A stretch of 64,000 nt of DNA from Pseudohongiella sp. (GCF_011050365.1 NZ_DRFV01000002.1:124001-188000); one strand, 5' to 3'; shown: positions 1-9,793, counted from the stretch's first letter. Translations and numbers: made by a program. The notes: generated by a model from the sequence alone, not told the origin.

Positions 1-5
1 CGCCC

Positions 6-1202
6 ATGACAACACCAACTCCAAAGCATCGAGAATTTGACGTCGTGGTCATCGGGGCCGGCGCTGCCGGGCTGATGTGCGCGGCGGTCGCGGGCGCGCG
101 CGGTAGACGAGTGCTGGTGCTGGACAGTGCCAACAAAGTCGGCAAGAAGATCCTGATGTCAGGGGGCGGACGCTGCAACTTCACCAATATGCACTCGACG
201 CCGGACAATTTTATCTGCGCCAACCCGCATTTTGCCAAATCAGCCCTCAGCCGCTATACCCCGTGGGACTTTATTGCGCTGGTGGAAAAGCATGGCGTGC
301 CCTACCACGAAAAGAAGCTGGGGCAGTTGTTTTGTGATCGGTCATCCAAGGACATCGTCCGCTTGTTACTGGACGAGTGCGAAGCGGTGGGGGTGCACGT
401 GCTCACGCAATCGCCGGCACACGATATCCAGTTAGGGCGTCCGCATCGCCTGCAGACACCAACGTTCTCGGTCAGCTGCGAATCACTGGTGATTGCCAGC
501 GGCGGTTATTCGATTCCCACCCTGGGGTCGACCGGTTTTGGTTTTGATTTTGCCCGCTCGCTCGATATTCCGGTGCTGCCCACACGAGCCGGCCTGGTAC
601 CGGTTACGTTAGAGCCACGGCAGCTCACGAACTTCAGGGACCTCTCAGGGGTGTCCGTGGACACCGTCACCACCGCCGGAGGAGCAGCATTTCGCGAGAA
701 CATCCTGTTCACTCACAAAGGGCTGAGCGGCCCTGCCATTTTACAGGCCTCATCCTACTGGCAGCCTGGCGAGGCACTGGATATTGACCTGTTTCCGGAC
801 CTGGACCTGGCGGATCACATCCACACCATGCAGCGACAACGGCCCAGGCTGGAGCTGAAAAACCTGCTCGGCGAGCAACTCACCAAACGGGTGGCCCAGC
901 GCTGGTGTGATCTGTGGCTGGAGAACAAACCATTGGAGCAACTCAGTGAGGACGACATACAGCGCGTGCAGTCAGCGTGTAAATCCTGGAAAATCTGGCC
1001 CGCAGGCACCGAGGGATACCGAACAGCGGAAGTGACCTTGGGTGGCGTGGACACCAATGCGCTGTCCTCAAAAACCATGGAAGCACGCAACCATCCCGGA
1101 CTGTACTTCATTGGCGAGGTGGTTGATGTGACCGGGCATCTGGGCGGCCACAATTTCCAATGGGCCTGGGCGTCGGGCCACGCTGCCGGAGAGTATGCCT
1201 GA
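6..1202 (+). CDS. HI0933/YhiN-family flavoprotein (NAD(P)/FAD-dependent oxidoreductase)
   Basis: A 398-residue protein of the HI0933 family, the usual full length. The N-terminal dinucleotide-binding loop GAGAAG is at residues 17-22, followed by the family signature GKK (46-48) and SGGGRCN (52-58). The C-terminal FAD-contacting block GHLGGHNFQ lies near residue 380. Members are soluble flavoproteins and some bacterial relatives act on steroid or bile-acid-like substrates; the substrate here cannot be told. The ATG lies only five bases from the window edge, so the ribosome site and promoter are not visible and an earlier start cannot be excluded. The next gene follows 65 bp later on the same strand. 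Confidence 0.9.
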   Translation: MTTPTPKHREFDVVVIGAGAAGLMCAAVAGARGRRVLVLDSANKVGKKILMSGGGRCNFTNMHSTPDNFICANPHFAKSALSRYTPWDFIALVEKHGVPYHEKKLGQLFCDRSSKDIVRLLLDECEAVGVHVLTQSPAHDIQLGRPHRLQTPTFSVSCESLVIASGGYSIPTLGSTGFGFDFARSLDIPVLPTRAGLVPVTLEPRQLTNFRDLSGVSVDTVTTAGGAAFRENILFTHKGLSGPAILQASSYWQPGEALDIDLFPDLDLADHIHTMQRQRPRLELKNLLGEQLTKRVAQRWCDLWLENKPLEQLSEDDIQRVQSACKSWKIWPAGTEGYRTAEVTLGGVDTNALSSKTMEARNHPGLYFIGEVVDVTGHLGGHNFQWAWASGHAAGEYA

Positions 1203-1267
1203 TGGCAGACGTGACCTCTCCCCTGAACATCTGTTACTGAATAAGAGCTGACAAGAGAAGCATAACC

Positions 1268-1846
1268 ATGAGCGAAAACACTGAGACAAAATACGCCGAT
1301 ATCGAAACCCAGATGCGCACATGGATTGCCCGCTTTGTGGTGGGCCTCAACCTTTGTCCATTTGCCCGCCAGCCGGTCGAAAGCGGTCGGGTAAAAATCG
1401 TGGTTAGTGATGCGCGTAATAGTGAGGCGTTACTGGAAGAGTTACAGAGTCAGTTATCGTGGCTTGATGCAGAGCCTCCCGCAGCGACGGAAACCACGTT
1501 GATCGTGATCCCGGAGATGCTCGGTGATTTTCTTGATTACAATGATTTCCTGGACCTGGCCGACGCCCTGCTGGAAGAATTCGGCTGGACCGGACAGTTT
1601 CAGTTCGCCAGCTTCCACCCCGACTATCAATTCGCCGGCACCCTGCCCGGCGACGCAGAAAACTATACCAACCGCGCACCCTGGCCAACCCTGCAGCTGC
1701 TACGTGAAAACAGCCTGGAAGCGGTGCTCGCCAACTACCCCGAACCGGAACAAATCCCCGAACAGAATATAGAGGCAATGGAGCAACTGGGGTCAGCCAA
1801 GCTGGCGGATTTGCTGCGGGAGTGCCGCGGGATGAAATCGAAATAA
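1268..1846 (+). CDS. DUF1415 family protein
   Basis: A 192-residue soluble protein matching DUF1415, a family of unknown function common in gammaproteobacteria. Recognisable blocks are VVGLNLCPFA near residue 25, FHPDYQFAG near residue 117 and PTLQLLRE near residue 140. An AGAAGCATAACC stretch precedes the ATG. It lies downstream of the flavoprotein on the same strand and may be cotranscribed with it. No signal peptide or membrane segment is seen. The family assignment is from remembered conserved blocks; no biochemical role can be given. Confidence 0.85.
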   Translation: MSENTETKYADIETQMRTWIARFVVGLNLCPFARQPVESGRVKIVVSDARNSEALLEELQSQLSWLDAEPPAATETTLIVIPEMLGDFLDYNDFLDLADALLEEFGWTGQFQFASFHPDYQFAGTLPGDAENYTNRAPWPTLQLLRENSLEAVLANYPEPEQIPEQNIEAMEQLGSAKLADLLRECRGMKSK

Positions 1847-1946
1847 GGTGATACGGGACTTCTCTTTAAACTAGTGGTGATCAGGTACAAAGCGGAGAAC
1901 ATTGTTTGTCCGAAACGGGCGAATTTGCCGGGGTCGCTGGAAAACG

Positions 1947-2552
1947 TTATTGACGCGAGCGCAGGAAAACCCACTCGGCGATGATCAGATTCGGCACCCA
2001 GGCAAGCCAGGCGATCGCCGGATAGGCCTGGTCAAAGGGCACACCCAGCATCAGGAACAACGGCAGCCATATTCGCAACGTCACCGCACCCAGCGTCATC
2101 GCGTAGCTACGGATCATCCAGCGCTGATGCAGCTTGATATCACGCTTAAGGATGTACCGGAAAGCCAGAGCGGTCGACACCAGCCAGAGTACAGCCAACA
2201 AACCAAATCCAAATCGTGCGGCCAGACCGCCCGAGGCAAAAAAGGCCAGATACAAACCGGCGATTCCACCAATCAGCACCCCGCCAACGTAGACCCGCCC
2301 CAACCAGCGATGCAAACGCGGATAACGGGTTCGCCAGCCTTTGTGGAACTGACTGGCACCGGCCAGCAGCACAATACCACCGCCCAGAAAATGCAGCAGC
2401 GCTGCGCTGGGCGTCGTCAGTAGCATGTTATCCACAAAACCGTTGCGTATGGCAGGCAAAAATCCCAATGACAGCGCATAGGCACTCACGCCAATGGCGG
2501 CGAACAACATCAGATACCAGCCAGTACTCTTTATTCCTGCATTTATTGTCAT
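1947..2552 (-). CDS. DUF2306-like integral membrane protein
   Basis: A 201-residue, very hydrophobic protein with about six membrane segments and conserved positions HRWLGR and HQRWMIR between segments, typical of DUF2306 and related small membrane proteins (function unknown; histidines suggest haem or metal contact, which is inference). The start at 2552 is chosen because a GGCGAGATC ribosome-site-like stretch precedes that ATG; the frame stays open a further 26 codons upstream to 2630. A second DUF2306 protein is encoded at 9794-10480, so the window has two paralogues. It is transcribed divergently from the binding protein gene at 2698. Confidence 0.75.
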   Translation of the reverse strand: MTINAGIKSTGWYLMLFAAIGVSAYALSLGFLPAIRNGFVDNMLLTTPSAALLHFLGGGIVLLAGASQFHKGWRTRYPRLHRWLGRVYVGGVLIGGIAGLYLAFFASGGLAARFGFGLLAVLWLVSTALAFRYILKRDIKLHQRWMIRSYAMTLGAVTLRIWLPLFLMLGVPFDQAYPAIAWLAWVPNLIIAEWVFLRSRQ

Positions 2553-2697
2553 AGTGATCTCGCCGGGAGGGGGCCTGAATACAAGTGCTTTTGCCTGATT
2601 GTAGCCCGTCATGCTTGACCCACCAAACATTGGCGCTCATAGTTGTGACAATCAGGGTAAACAAAACCTGACATTGACCGATTACCTGTTGTAAATC

Positions 2698-3888
2698 ATG
2701 CCTTACCTGTGTCATCCCGGTGCTGTTTTTGTGAATACTCTTAAAGTTCTGTTCGGTCGCTTTACCCGCCTGCTGGCTATAACAACAGCCGCAGCACTGA
2801 TGTTGCCATCGGCGTCAGCGCAACAACCCGACCCGGCGGCAGATATCATTGAGCTGGCGATTGTTGGCCCAATGGTAGGCACCAGCTTTTCCATCGGCAT
2901 GCAATTCAAGGCGGGCGTCCATGCGGCGCTGACCTCGCTTGACGAGGGCCTGTTGCTGGGGCGTCCGGTGCGTGTATCCGAACACAATGACAGCTGTACC
3001 CGGATTATCGCCGAGCGGGTGGCGCAGGATCTGGTGCAGAACCCACCCCATGTGGTCATCGGTCATTCCTGCTCTGCCACCACCGTGGTAGCGGCCCCCG
3101 TGTACGCCCGCCACGGCGTGCTGCAGATCACGCCCTCCTCAACGGCCCCGCTGGTCACAGAGATGGGCATCGACAGCATATTCCGGATGATCGGCCGTGA
3201 TGACCTGCAGGGCGAAATGGCGGCAGAAAAAATCGCTGCCCAGTACGCTGGTCGGCGCGTCGGCATCCTGCGTTATCCCAACGATTACTCCATAGGTCTG
3301 ACCGATAATGCCATCGCCGGCCTCGCCGGTCTTGGCATAGAGCCCGCCATTGTGCTGGAAATGTCAGCATCCGCGTCCTCATATCTGGACGACATCATGG
3401 CATTGATCGAACACGATATCGATGTGCTTTACCTGACTGGTGGCGCGCTGGACAGCGGGGTGTTTGTGCGTCAGGCCCGGCAGATGGATGTGCCCTTTGA
3501 CATTATCGGCAGCGACACACTGGTTTCCCCGATTTTTGCGGAAACAGCGGGGGCCGCCAGTAATGGCGTAGCATTCACCTTCCTTCCCGAGTCGGCTGCC
3601 AATCTGGACAGTGACCGTATGCAGGCTGCCAACGCGGCCATTCGCGCCCAGGGCATGGAGCCCGATGGTTACACGCTGCTGGCGTATGCGGCCATTGAGA
3701 TCTGGATAGAAGGCGTCAGACGTGCAGACAGCATAGAAACATCGGCGGTGGCTGCGGCTATTCGCGAAGCGCCGCTGGATACCCTCATTGGCCGCATCAG
3801 CTTTAATGGCAAGGGCGATATCCAGACGGAGTACCCCACTTTCGCCTGGTATGTCTGGCAGGACGGCCAGCGTGTCCAAATTGACTGA
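2698..3888 (+). CDS. Periplasmic binding protein of the branched-chain amino acid/urea type
   Basis: A 396-residue protein with an N-terminal signal peptide ending at about ALMLPSASA-QQ (residue 41) and a type I periplasmic binding fold (Peripla_BP_6): the opening strand IELAIVGPMVGTSF, the block HSCSATTVVAAPVY and the central RMIGRDDLQGEMAA are typical. No ABC permease or ATPase lies nearby. Instead the stop is overlapped by, or sits just inside the start of, a membrane diguanylate cyclase, which suggests that it delivers a ligand signal rather than feeding a transporter (inference). A GTG at 2731 gives a more conventional signal peptide and is an alternative start. Confidence 0.85.
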   Translation: MPYLCHPGAVFVNTLKVLFGRFTRLLAITTAAALMLPSASAQQPDPAADIIELAIVGPMVGTSFSIGMQFKAGVHAALTSLDEGLLLGRPVRVSEHNDSCTRIIAERVAQDLVQNPPHVVIGHSCSATTVVAAPVYARHGVLQITPSSTAPLVTEMGIDSIFRMIGRDDLQGEMAAEKIAAQYAGRRVGILRYPNDYSIGLTDNAIAGLAGLGIEPAIVLEMSASASSYLDDIMALIEHDIDVLYLTGGALDSGVFVRQARQMDVPFDIIGSDTLVSPIFAETAGAASNGVAFTFLPESAANLDSDRMQAANAAIRAQGMEPDGYTLLAYAAIEIWIEGVRRADSIETSAVAAAIREAPLDTLIGRISFNGKGDIQTEYPTFAWYVWQDGQRVQID

Positions 3889-5764
3889 GAATAAGGCCGC
3901 GCCCGGCGGTCCGCAAGAACTGAACTCTCCTTTTCACGGGCTGGGTATCCGCAACAGTTTTCTGGTCGGCTTTGCGACCATGGCCCTGTTCATGGTCATT
4001 GTGATGATCACCGCGCTGGGCACCAGCGCCAACATGTCGCGCAGTGTCTCTCATATTCTGGACGATCAACTTCCCGTCATGCTGGTCACGGTGAGGGCCG
4101 CGCGGGCTGCGGATGCACTGGCAAGCAGCGGCCTGTCATTGATTGCAGTACGGTCCGATGCCGACCGGGCACTGGCATTCCGGCGCGTCGCTTCAGCACA
4201 GCAGGCGCTGGATCTGGCGCTGGACGAGTTGACAGGTGTCACTGATACTCAGGCGGCAACCGATGTCATCACACTGGTCACCGAACTCAATCAGAATCTG
4301 CAGAGCCTGACCACCCTGGTTAATGAACGACTGTCTCTGCTCGCGGCCCAACAACGTGCCCGCAATCAACTGATATCAACCCTGCAGGCGTTCCAGCAGG
4401 AACTGACCTTCCGCGTCAGAATTCTGGAAAGCGACAGCGACGTCATCAACGCCCTGGTGCAACGTCCTTCGCCGCCTGTCGAACAGATAGCACGCATGTC
4501 CGGCAACACAGCGCCACTCATTCCCCTGTCGCGTTTTTATGCCGAGGTGGAAGCAATTGGTGGTCTGCTGCTCGCCGCCACCCAGGACCCGACCCTGACC
4601 GCGCTGGCCGTGTCCGAGCAGACCATCAACCAGGACTTGCAGGTGGCAAGTGAAACGCTGGAAAAATTACCGTCGGATGTATCCAGTGCTATCAATAGCC
4701 ATTTTGGCGACCTGCGCGCCATCAGCCAGTCGCCTGATGGCATGGTCGGTTTACGTCAGCGAGAGTTGACATTGTTGAATGACGGCGAAGCACTGAATGA
4801 GCAGAACCGACAGATCATTGCCCGTGTCGACAGCGCCATTGATGCGCTGGTCGAGACCCGATTGTCACAGTTTGCTCAGGCCTCTGACATGGCGTCGTCA
4901 GCCAACCGTGATTCGCAGTGGTTGTTACTGATTATCAGCGCAGCCGGCCTGACGGGCCTTGTCGCATTCTTTTACCTGCATGTACTTCACCACCTGGTAC
5001 CCAGACTGACCGGCCTGGGTGAAACCATGCTGGGCATTGCCGCCGGTCGTTACGACGTGCCCATGCCTGCCGAAGGCCGGGACGAACTCGGGCGACTGGG
5101 AAGCGCCGTACACCAGTTCCGGCGCATGGCGATGGACGCCAGCCAACGGGAAGAAGAGTTGCAGGCGAGCAAACAAAAAGCCGAAGATGCACTGAATGAG
5201 CTTGAACAGAAAGCCAGCGAACTTGAGCAACTGAACAACAAACTGGAAACCCTGACCTTGTCTGACGCACTGACCGGGCTGGCGAACCGACGACACTTTG
5301 ATGAAGTGTTGTCCAGAGAATGGGTTCGATCCACACGCAGCAAGCAATCGATGGCAGTGCTGATGCTGGATGTTGACTACTTCAAACGCTACAACGACCA
5401 ATACGGTCACCAGCAGGGTGACGAGTGTCTGCGTCGCATTGCCGGGGTTCTGCAAGCGCGTGTTCAGCGGGAAACAGACCTGGCGGCGCGTTATGGCGGG
5501 GAAGAGTTCAGCATCGTTCTGTCTTCTTGTACTGAAGAACATGCGGCCAGTATTGCCGAGCAGATTCGGGCCGGCGTGGAGTCATTACAAATTCCCCACG
5601 ACAATTCAGAGTACGGTGTAGTCTCGGTCAGTATTGGTGTTGCCACGCTGGTACCTGCTCCCGGAAACACGGCAGATGAACTGCTTCGCAAGGCAGATGT
5701 TGCGATGTACAACGCCAAACATCAGGGACGGAACCGCGTGATGTGTGCCGAGCCGTGTCGCTAA
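3872..5764 (+). CDS. Membrane-bound diguanylate cyclase with TorS-like periplasmic sensor, HAMP and GGDEF
   Basis: About 630 residues. A membrane segment near the N-terminus is followed by a roughly 300-residue, helix-rich periplasmic region resembling the TorS sensor, a second membrane segment (LLLIISAAGLTGLVAFFYL), a HAMP region, a coiled coil rich in Glu and Lys, and a C-terminal GGDEF domain. The active site is GGEEF at about residues 542-546. An RxxD inhibitory site (RETD) sits five residues before it, so it should make cyclic di-GMP and be product-inhibited. The GTG at 3872 has a GGACGG stretch upstream; ATG at 3851 is also possible. Either way it overlaps the binding protein gene, implying coupled translation. 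Confidence 0.85.
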   Translation: MSKLTENKAAPGGPQELNSPFHGLGIRNSFLVGFATMALFMVIVMITALGTSANMSRSVSHILDDQLPVMLVTVRAARAADALASSGLSLIAVRSDADRALAFRRVASAQQALDLALDELTGVTDTQAATDVITLVTELNQNLQSLTTLVNERLSLLAAQQRARNQLISTLQAFQQELTFRVRILESDSDVINALVQRPSPPVEQIARMSGNTAPLIPLSRFYAEVEAIGGLLLAATQDPTLTALAVSEQTINQDLQVASETLEKLPSDVSSAINSHFGDLRAISQSPDGMVGLRQRELTLLNDGEALNEQNRQIIARVDSAIDALVETRLSQFAQASDMASSANRDSQWLLLIISAAGLTGLVAFFYLHVLHHLVPRLTGLGETMLGIAAGRYDVPMPAEGRDELGRLGSAVHQFRRMAMDASQREEELQASKQKAEDALNELEQKASELEQLNNKLETLTLSDALTGLANRRHFDEVLSREWVRSTRSKQSMAVLMLDVDYFKRYNDQYGHQQGDECLRRIAGVLQARVQRETDLAARYGGEEFSIVLSSCTEEHAASIAEQIRAGVESLQIPHDNSEYGVVSVSIGVATLVPAPGNTADELLRKADVAMYNAKHQGRNRVMCAEPCR

Positions 5765-6837
5765 TCCCCTTACTCGACATCCTGATACGCATGATGGTGC
5801 TGGGCCAGTTGCTGCTGCTGGCCGTGCTGCTGGCGCGCGAACCGGGCTCCACCATCAAATACCTGATGCTGGCCATAGGCCTCAGTGTCGCCGGCCTGGT
5901 CATGCTGACGGCGCCCATTGCCGACGAACAATACGGGCTGCTGCGCAACGTGTTGCTGTTGCTGACCGATGCCTTTGCCTTCCTGTTCTGGCTGCTGATC
6001 CGTTACCTGTTTGAGGACGACTTCCATCCGGGCCGGTGGCCGCGCCCGGTAAAACTGACGCTGGGTCTGCTTGTGCTGGTCTACTTTTACGCACTGGGTA
6101 TACAGGCAGGGAACTCGCCGCTGCACGACATTATCCATGCGGTGGGACTGTTATTGATAGTGCATGCCGGCTACATCGCATTTCGCGGTTTTGCCGACGA
6201 CCTGATCGATAGTCGACGCCGCGCCCGCATCATGCTCATTCTGGGCATCAGTCTGTACAGTACCGTGCTGGTGGTTTTTGAGTTGGTGGACGAGCGCTAT
6301 CGCAACGCTGAACTGTTTGGCCTGATCAACGCCGGCGTTCTGCTGCTGGCCGCCACTGCCGCCGTGGGCCGGCTCATGCGTTTGCGCTATGATCCGGTCT
6401 CCCGCATAAGCCCGGACGCACCGAAGTCCGCGCAAGCCATCACCGGCCCGGTTGAAGACCTGCAGCAAACCCCAATACTGTCACCTGCCGAATTGGCACT
6501 GGCGCAGGCGCTGGATGGCTTCATCGAGCAAAAAGCCTATCAGCAGAATTCACTGACCATAACCACGCTGGCCGCACAACTGAACTGCCCCGAACACCGG
6601 CTGCGACGGCTGATCAACCAGACCCGGGGTTATCGCAACTTCAACAGCCTGCTTAACGATCTGCGCATTGACGATGCCAAACAACGGCTGGCCGATCCGG
6701 CTTACGACAACACGCCAATCCTGAGTATCGCACTGGGCCTGGGGTATGATTCCATCGGACCATTCAACCGTGCGTTTAAGGCCAAAACTGACCAGACCCC
6801 CGGTGAATTCAGGCGCAGCATTCAGAATCGGCGCTAG
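5743..6837 (+). CDS. Membrane-anchored AraC-family transcriptional regulator
   Basis: A 364-residue protein. The first ~220 residues form about seven hydrophobic segments and the last ~110 are an AraC-type double helix-turn-helix (PEHRLRRLINQTRGYRNFN, then ILSIALGLGYDSIGPFNRAF). This layout belongs to membrane-tethered AraC regulators of unknown ligand. The ATG at 5743 overlaps the 3' end of the diguanylate cyclase; GTG 5755 and ATG 5791 are alternatives. The overlap suggests an operon of binding protein, cyclase and regulator. A similar regulator is encoded at 8490-9680. Confidence 0.8.
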   Translation: MCRAVSLIPLLDILIRMMVLGQLLLLAVLLAREPGSTIKYLMLAIGLSVAGLVMLTAPIADEQYGLLRNVLLLLTDAFAFLFWLLIRYLFEDDFHPGRWPRPVKLTLGLLVLVYFYALGIQAGNSPLHDIIHAVGLLLIVHAGYIAFRGFADDLIDSRRRARIMLILGISLYSTVLVVFELVDERYRNAELFGLINAGVLLLAATAAVGRLMRLRYDPVSRISPDAPKSAQAITGPVEDLQQTPILSPAELALAQALDGFIEQKAYQQNSLTITTLAAQLNCPEHRLRRLINQTRGYRNFNSLLNDLRIDDAKQRLADPAYDNTPILSIALGLGYDSIGPFNRAFKAKTDQTPGEFRRSIQNRR

Positions 6838-6917
6838 TTTTTTGAAATCGGCGAGACCCGTTTTGCGCTTGCCGGGCAAACTTCAGTTTTCTGAACTTGC
6901 CCGAGAGCTTAAGTGCC

Positions 6918-8216
6918 ATGCCTTTCCGTCCAACCACCCATCCAACCACCCGTCCAACCACTCATCCAATCAGCCGCCCAATCATCCTGACTGTCACCAC
7001 GATCATGCTGGCTGGCGTGGTTTACCTGTTCTGGCCCGTCTACGGCTTTATTGCCGAAACCAATGCCGCGCTGCGCAACCCCTGGGCCTGGCAGGCAGTA
7101 CCGGCTGCCGACAACTGTCAGTCGTCACCGGTTGATGATGACTGGGCGTCGACGTCAGACAAAGCCTGCGAGCTGTTGCTCGAACATCAGGCGCGGATAC
7201 ATGCGCCTTCCCTGTCGGCCGCAGTCGCTATTGACGGCAAGCTGGTGTGGAGCGCCGCCACGGGCTGGTCAGACCTGGCCGCAATGACACCGGCGACACC
7301 GGATACGCTCTATCGCATCGGCTCCACTTCCAAACCGGTCACCGGCACCCTGTTGGCACGCCTGATTGATGCCGGCCTGGTAACTCTTGACGAACCGATT
7401 GGCGGCTATGATGACACCCTGCCCAACCCGGACTGGCATTCACTGACGCTGCGCCAACTGGCCTCACACACGGCCGGCCTGCCTGAATATGCCACCAAAC
7501 GGGACTGGCGCGGCGTGTACCATTCGATGGCGCTGCGAGAGCCACATGACAATGTCCGCCAGAGCCTGTCATTGTTTGATGGCAGTCCACAGCGTTATGC
7601 GCCTGGCACTGATTTTGAGTATTCCTCGTTCGGGGCGTTGCTGATCGCATCGACGTTGCAAGCGGCAGCCGGGCAGCCGTTTGAGGCGCTCATTCAACAG
7701 TCAGTGCTGGCACCTCTGGCGCTTGAGTCGCCCAGAGCCGATCAAGCGGTCGCTGATCGTGCCCGTTTTTATCAACTGGATGGCAACCGGGCACAACCCT
7801 GGCGCGCAGTGGATTTGAGCAACAAGCTTCCCGGCGGTGGTTTCATGTCACGGCCCAAGGATCTGGTGCGGCTGGGCTCAGCCTGGCTGGATCCTTCGTT
7901 CATCAGCCCACAGACTCGCGAACAATTCTGGACCCAGCAGACACTCAACAATGGCGAGATCAATGAGCAGGGTTATGCGCTGGCCTGGCGCTGGAACGAG
8001 GCGGGAAAATTTGCGCATCACGGCGGCGTTTCCAAAGGTGCCATGACCTGGCTGGCGGTGTATCCGGAGCAGTCACTGGTCATTGCGCTGAGCATCAATA
8101 CCACGCTGGCCGAGTTTGCCGAGTTCTCGCAAGTGCAGTCGGCACTGGTGGGGCTGTTTACCCAAGAGCAGCGCATTCAACTCAGTGAAACCGGCTTTTC
8201 CAGCTCCAGCAACTGA
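6918..8216 (+). CDS. Serine hydrolase of the class C beta-lactamase fold
   Basis: About 432 residues. After an N-terminal Pro/Thr/His-rich stretch and one hydrophobic segment (residues ~25-45) comes a beta-lactamase/transpeptidase fold domain. The nucleophile motif SxxK is STSK at residues 136-139, YSSFG fits the Tyr motif, and HHGGVSKG fits the C-terminal HxG motif. It probably acts on a peptide, ester or lactam at the outer face of the inner membrane; specificity cannot be read. ATG 6918 is chosen; TTG 6897 is in frame upstream. The 3' end overlaps the convergent DUF2164 gene by 40 bp. The first codons are built from a 12-bp tandem repeat. Confidence 0.85.
   Translation: MPFRPTTHPTTRPTTHPISRPIILTVTTIMLAGVVYLFWPVYGFIAETNAALRNPWAWQAVPAADNCQSSPVDDDWASTSDKACELLLEHQARIHAPSLSAAVAIDGKLVWSAATGWSDLAAMTPATPDTLYRIGSTSKPVTGTLLARLIDAGLVTLDEPIGGYDDTLPNPDWHSLTLRQLASHTAGLPEYATKRDWRGVYHSMALREPHDNVRQSLSLFDGSPQRYAPGTDFEYSSFGALLIASTLQAAAGQPFEALIQQSVLAPLALESPRADQAVADRARFYQLDGNRAQPWRAVDLSNKLPGGGFMSRPKDLVRLGSAWLDPSFISPQTREQFWTQQTLNNGEINEQGYALAWRWNEAGKFAHHGGVSKGAMTWLAVYPEQSLVIALSINTTLAEFAEFSQVQSALVGLFTQEQRIQLSETGFSSSSN
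6930..6989 (+). repeat. 12-bp tandem repeat, five units, inside a coding start
   Basis: Five consecutive units related to CCAACCACCCAT; the first three are nearly identical and the last two are diverged. In the serine hydrolase frame they encode Thr-Thr-His/Arg-Pro style units just before the membrane segment. Because 12 is a multiple of three, unit gain or loss would not break the frame. Confidence 0.8.
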
Positions 8217-8428
8217 TCCGATATCTCGGAAACTTTCTCGGTAATCAGGGCCTCGGCATCATAGAGGCCCCGATTGTAGAAGAAGCCGCCCATCTCCCGG
8301 GCGAAGAAATCGACCAGGAACTCAGCGTCAAAGCCGCCGATGTCCTGATTCAGCTCATCGCGAAAGTACACCTTGACCTTCTGGGCCATCAGCTCTTTTT
8401 CCTGGCGGGTAAATTCGATTTTGTCCAT
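8177..8428 (-). CDS. DUF2164 family protein
   Basis: An 83-residue protein starting MDKIEFTRQEKE and containing the DUF2164 core VKVYFRDELNQDIGGFDAE followed by FFAREMGGFFYNRGLYDA. The family is small, soluble and of unknown function. The ATG at 8428 is preceded by AAGGACG at good spacing, which decides the start, although the frame is open further upstream. It converges on, and overlaps by 40 bp, the serine hydrolase gene. Confidence 0.85.
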   Translation of the reverse strand: MDKIEFTRQEKELMAQKVKVYFRDELNQDIGGFDAEFLVDFFAREMGGFFYNRGLYDAEALITEKVSEISDQLLELEKPVSLS

Positions 8429-8489
8429 CGCGGCGTCCTTGAAATCATCAGGTTTTCTTATACATTTGCATTCGGTTCGATGTCGGGGT

Positions 8490-9680
8490 TCACCCCGCCC
8501 TGCTCTCTTTCCGGTACTGATTGGGCGTGACCCCCGTTGCTTTTTTGAAAGCCGTATAAAACGAAGACTTGGCATTAAAACCGACGTCCATGGCGATATC
8601 CAGCACCGTATTGTCAGTATTTTGTAGTTGTTCCTTGGCGGCGTTGACCCGGTAATAATTCACGTAATCAAAAAAGTTCATCCCCAAGGTTTCGTTCAGG
8701 GTTTGCGAGATGTGGTACGCCGAGCGCGAAATATGTTTTGCAAGCTTGGGCAGGGAGAGAGAAGCATCCAAAAAGAGACGATCGTGTTCCATGGCATGGT
8801 TCAGTTTGCCGACAATACTGTTAGCCAATTGTTCGTTTAAGGCCGAGCGCTGATATTTATTCTCGGTAATCAGTTTGAGTACCTCTTGCGTCTCATGATT
8901 ACTTTGGTACAGCTCCTCAAAGCCAGGCTTTTGACGCAGTCCCCATATGGCAACGCTCCAGATCATGATCAGAACCACCAGATGCCGGATCACAGCCTCT
9001 GTTTGCACAGAGGCCACCAGGTTGTCGTACAGGAGGGTGCCCGCCGTAATCAGCCAGACCCCGCCTACCGCGAGTAAAAGCCACACGATCCAGCGCCCTT
9101 CCTGCGCCTCGGTACTGGCGAACACTTCTCGCAATTGGACGCGATAGTCATGCAGGCGACGGAACACGGCGTGCACATAGAACCCTGCCTGCAGGACCCA
9201 GCCCAACACCATCAGGAAGGTGGTAATCACCAGGCCATAAACAGTAAAACGTACCAGACCCGATGTGGCTGTCAGCGCTGTTTCGTCCCCTTCTACCAGG
9301 ATCGCATGGCGTAACTCGCCGGGCAGCAATAATGCACAGATAACAATGACCAGCCCGATGCCACTCAGCGCAAAGTGCATAAGATGAACACGCCCCGGAC
9401 GCCACCTTGTACTACTGGTGATCCCTTGCACATAAAGCCAGAAGCACGGCGGGATGAGGTATAGAGCGGGTAACGCAAGCAGCAGAAACAACACCTGCAG
9501 ACCCGGTGCGAGCGCTTTGACCACCGGTTGAGCAATCAACACGGCAATTGCTGCCAGGCAGCCTGCCAACGGCAAATACACCGGCTGTTTAGTCGATCGC
9601 AACAGCAGCAGATGAACGCTAAACCCGATGATAGCCAGGGAAATACACGTCAAAAAGTAAGCAACAGCGCTAGCAGACAC
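8490..9680 (-). CDS. Membrane-anchored AraC-family transcriptional regulator
   Basis: A 396-residue protein with about seven N-terminal membrane segments and a C-terminal AraC DNA-binding domain (LPKLAKHISRSAYHISQTL, then LDIAMDVGFNAKSSFYTAF). The start is GTG at 9680 with GGAAGG just upstream. It is transcribed divergently from the DUF2306 gene at 9794, a plausible target of its regulation across the 113-bp gap (inference). It has the same layout as the regulator at 5743-6837. Confidence 0.85.
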   Translation of the reverse strand: MSASAVAYFLTCISLAIIGFSVHLLLLRSTKQPVYLPLAGCLAAIAVLIAQPVVKALAPGLQVLFLLLALPALYLIPPCFWLYVQGITSSTRWRPGRVHLMHFALSGIGLVIVICALLLPGELRHAILVEGDETALTATSGLVRFTVYGLVITTFLMVLGWVLQAGFYVHAVFRRLHDYRVQLREVFASTEAQEGRWIVWLLLAVGGVWLITAGTLLYDNLVASVQTEAVIRHLVVLIMIWSVAIWGLRQKPGFEELYQSNHETQEVLKLITENKYQRSALNEQLANSIVGKLNHAMEHDRLFLDASLSLPKLAKHISRSAYHISQTLNETLGMNFFDYVNYYRVNAAKEQLQNTDNTVLDIAMDVGFNAKSSFYTAFKKATGVTPNQYRKESRAG

Positions 9681-9793
9681 GGCGACCTTCCACTTAAAAA
9701 ATAGGTACGAGCCCTTGGATCCGGACGACGATTTCCATGGCCTGGCGCAACATGTGAAGCATCTTAACCAATCAGCAAAACCGGGACAAACAG

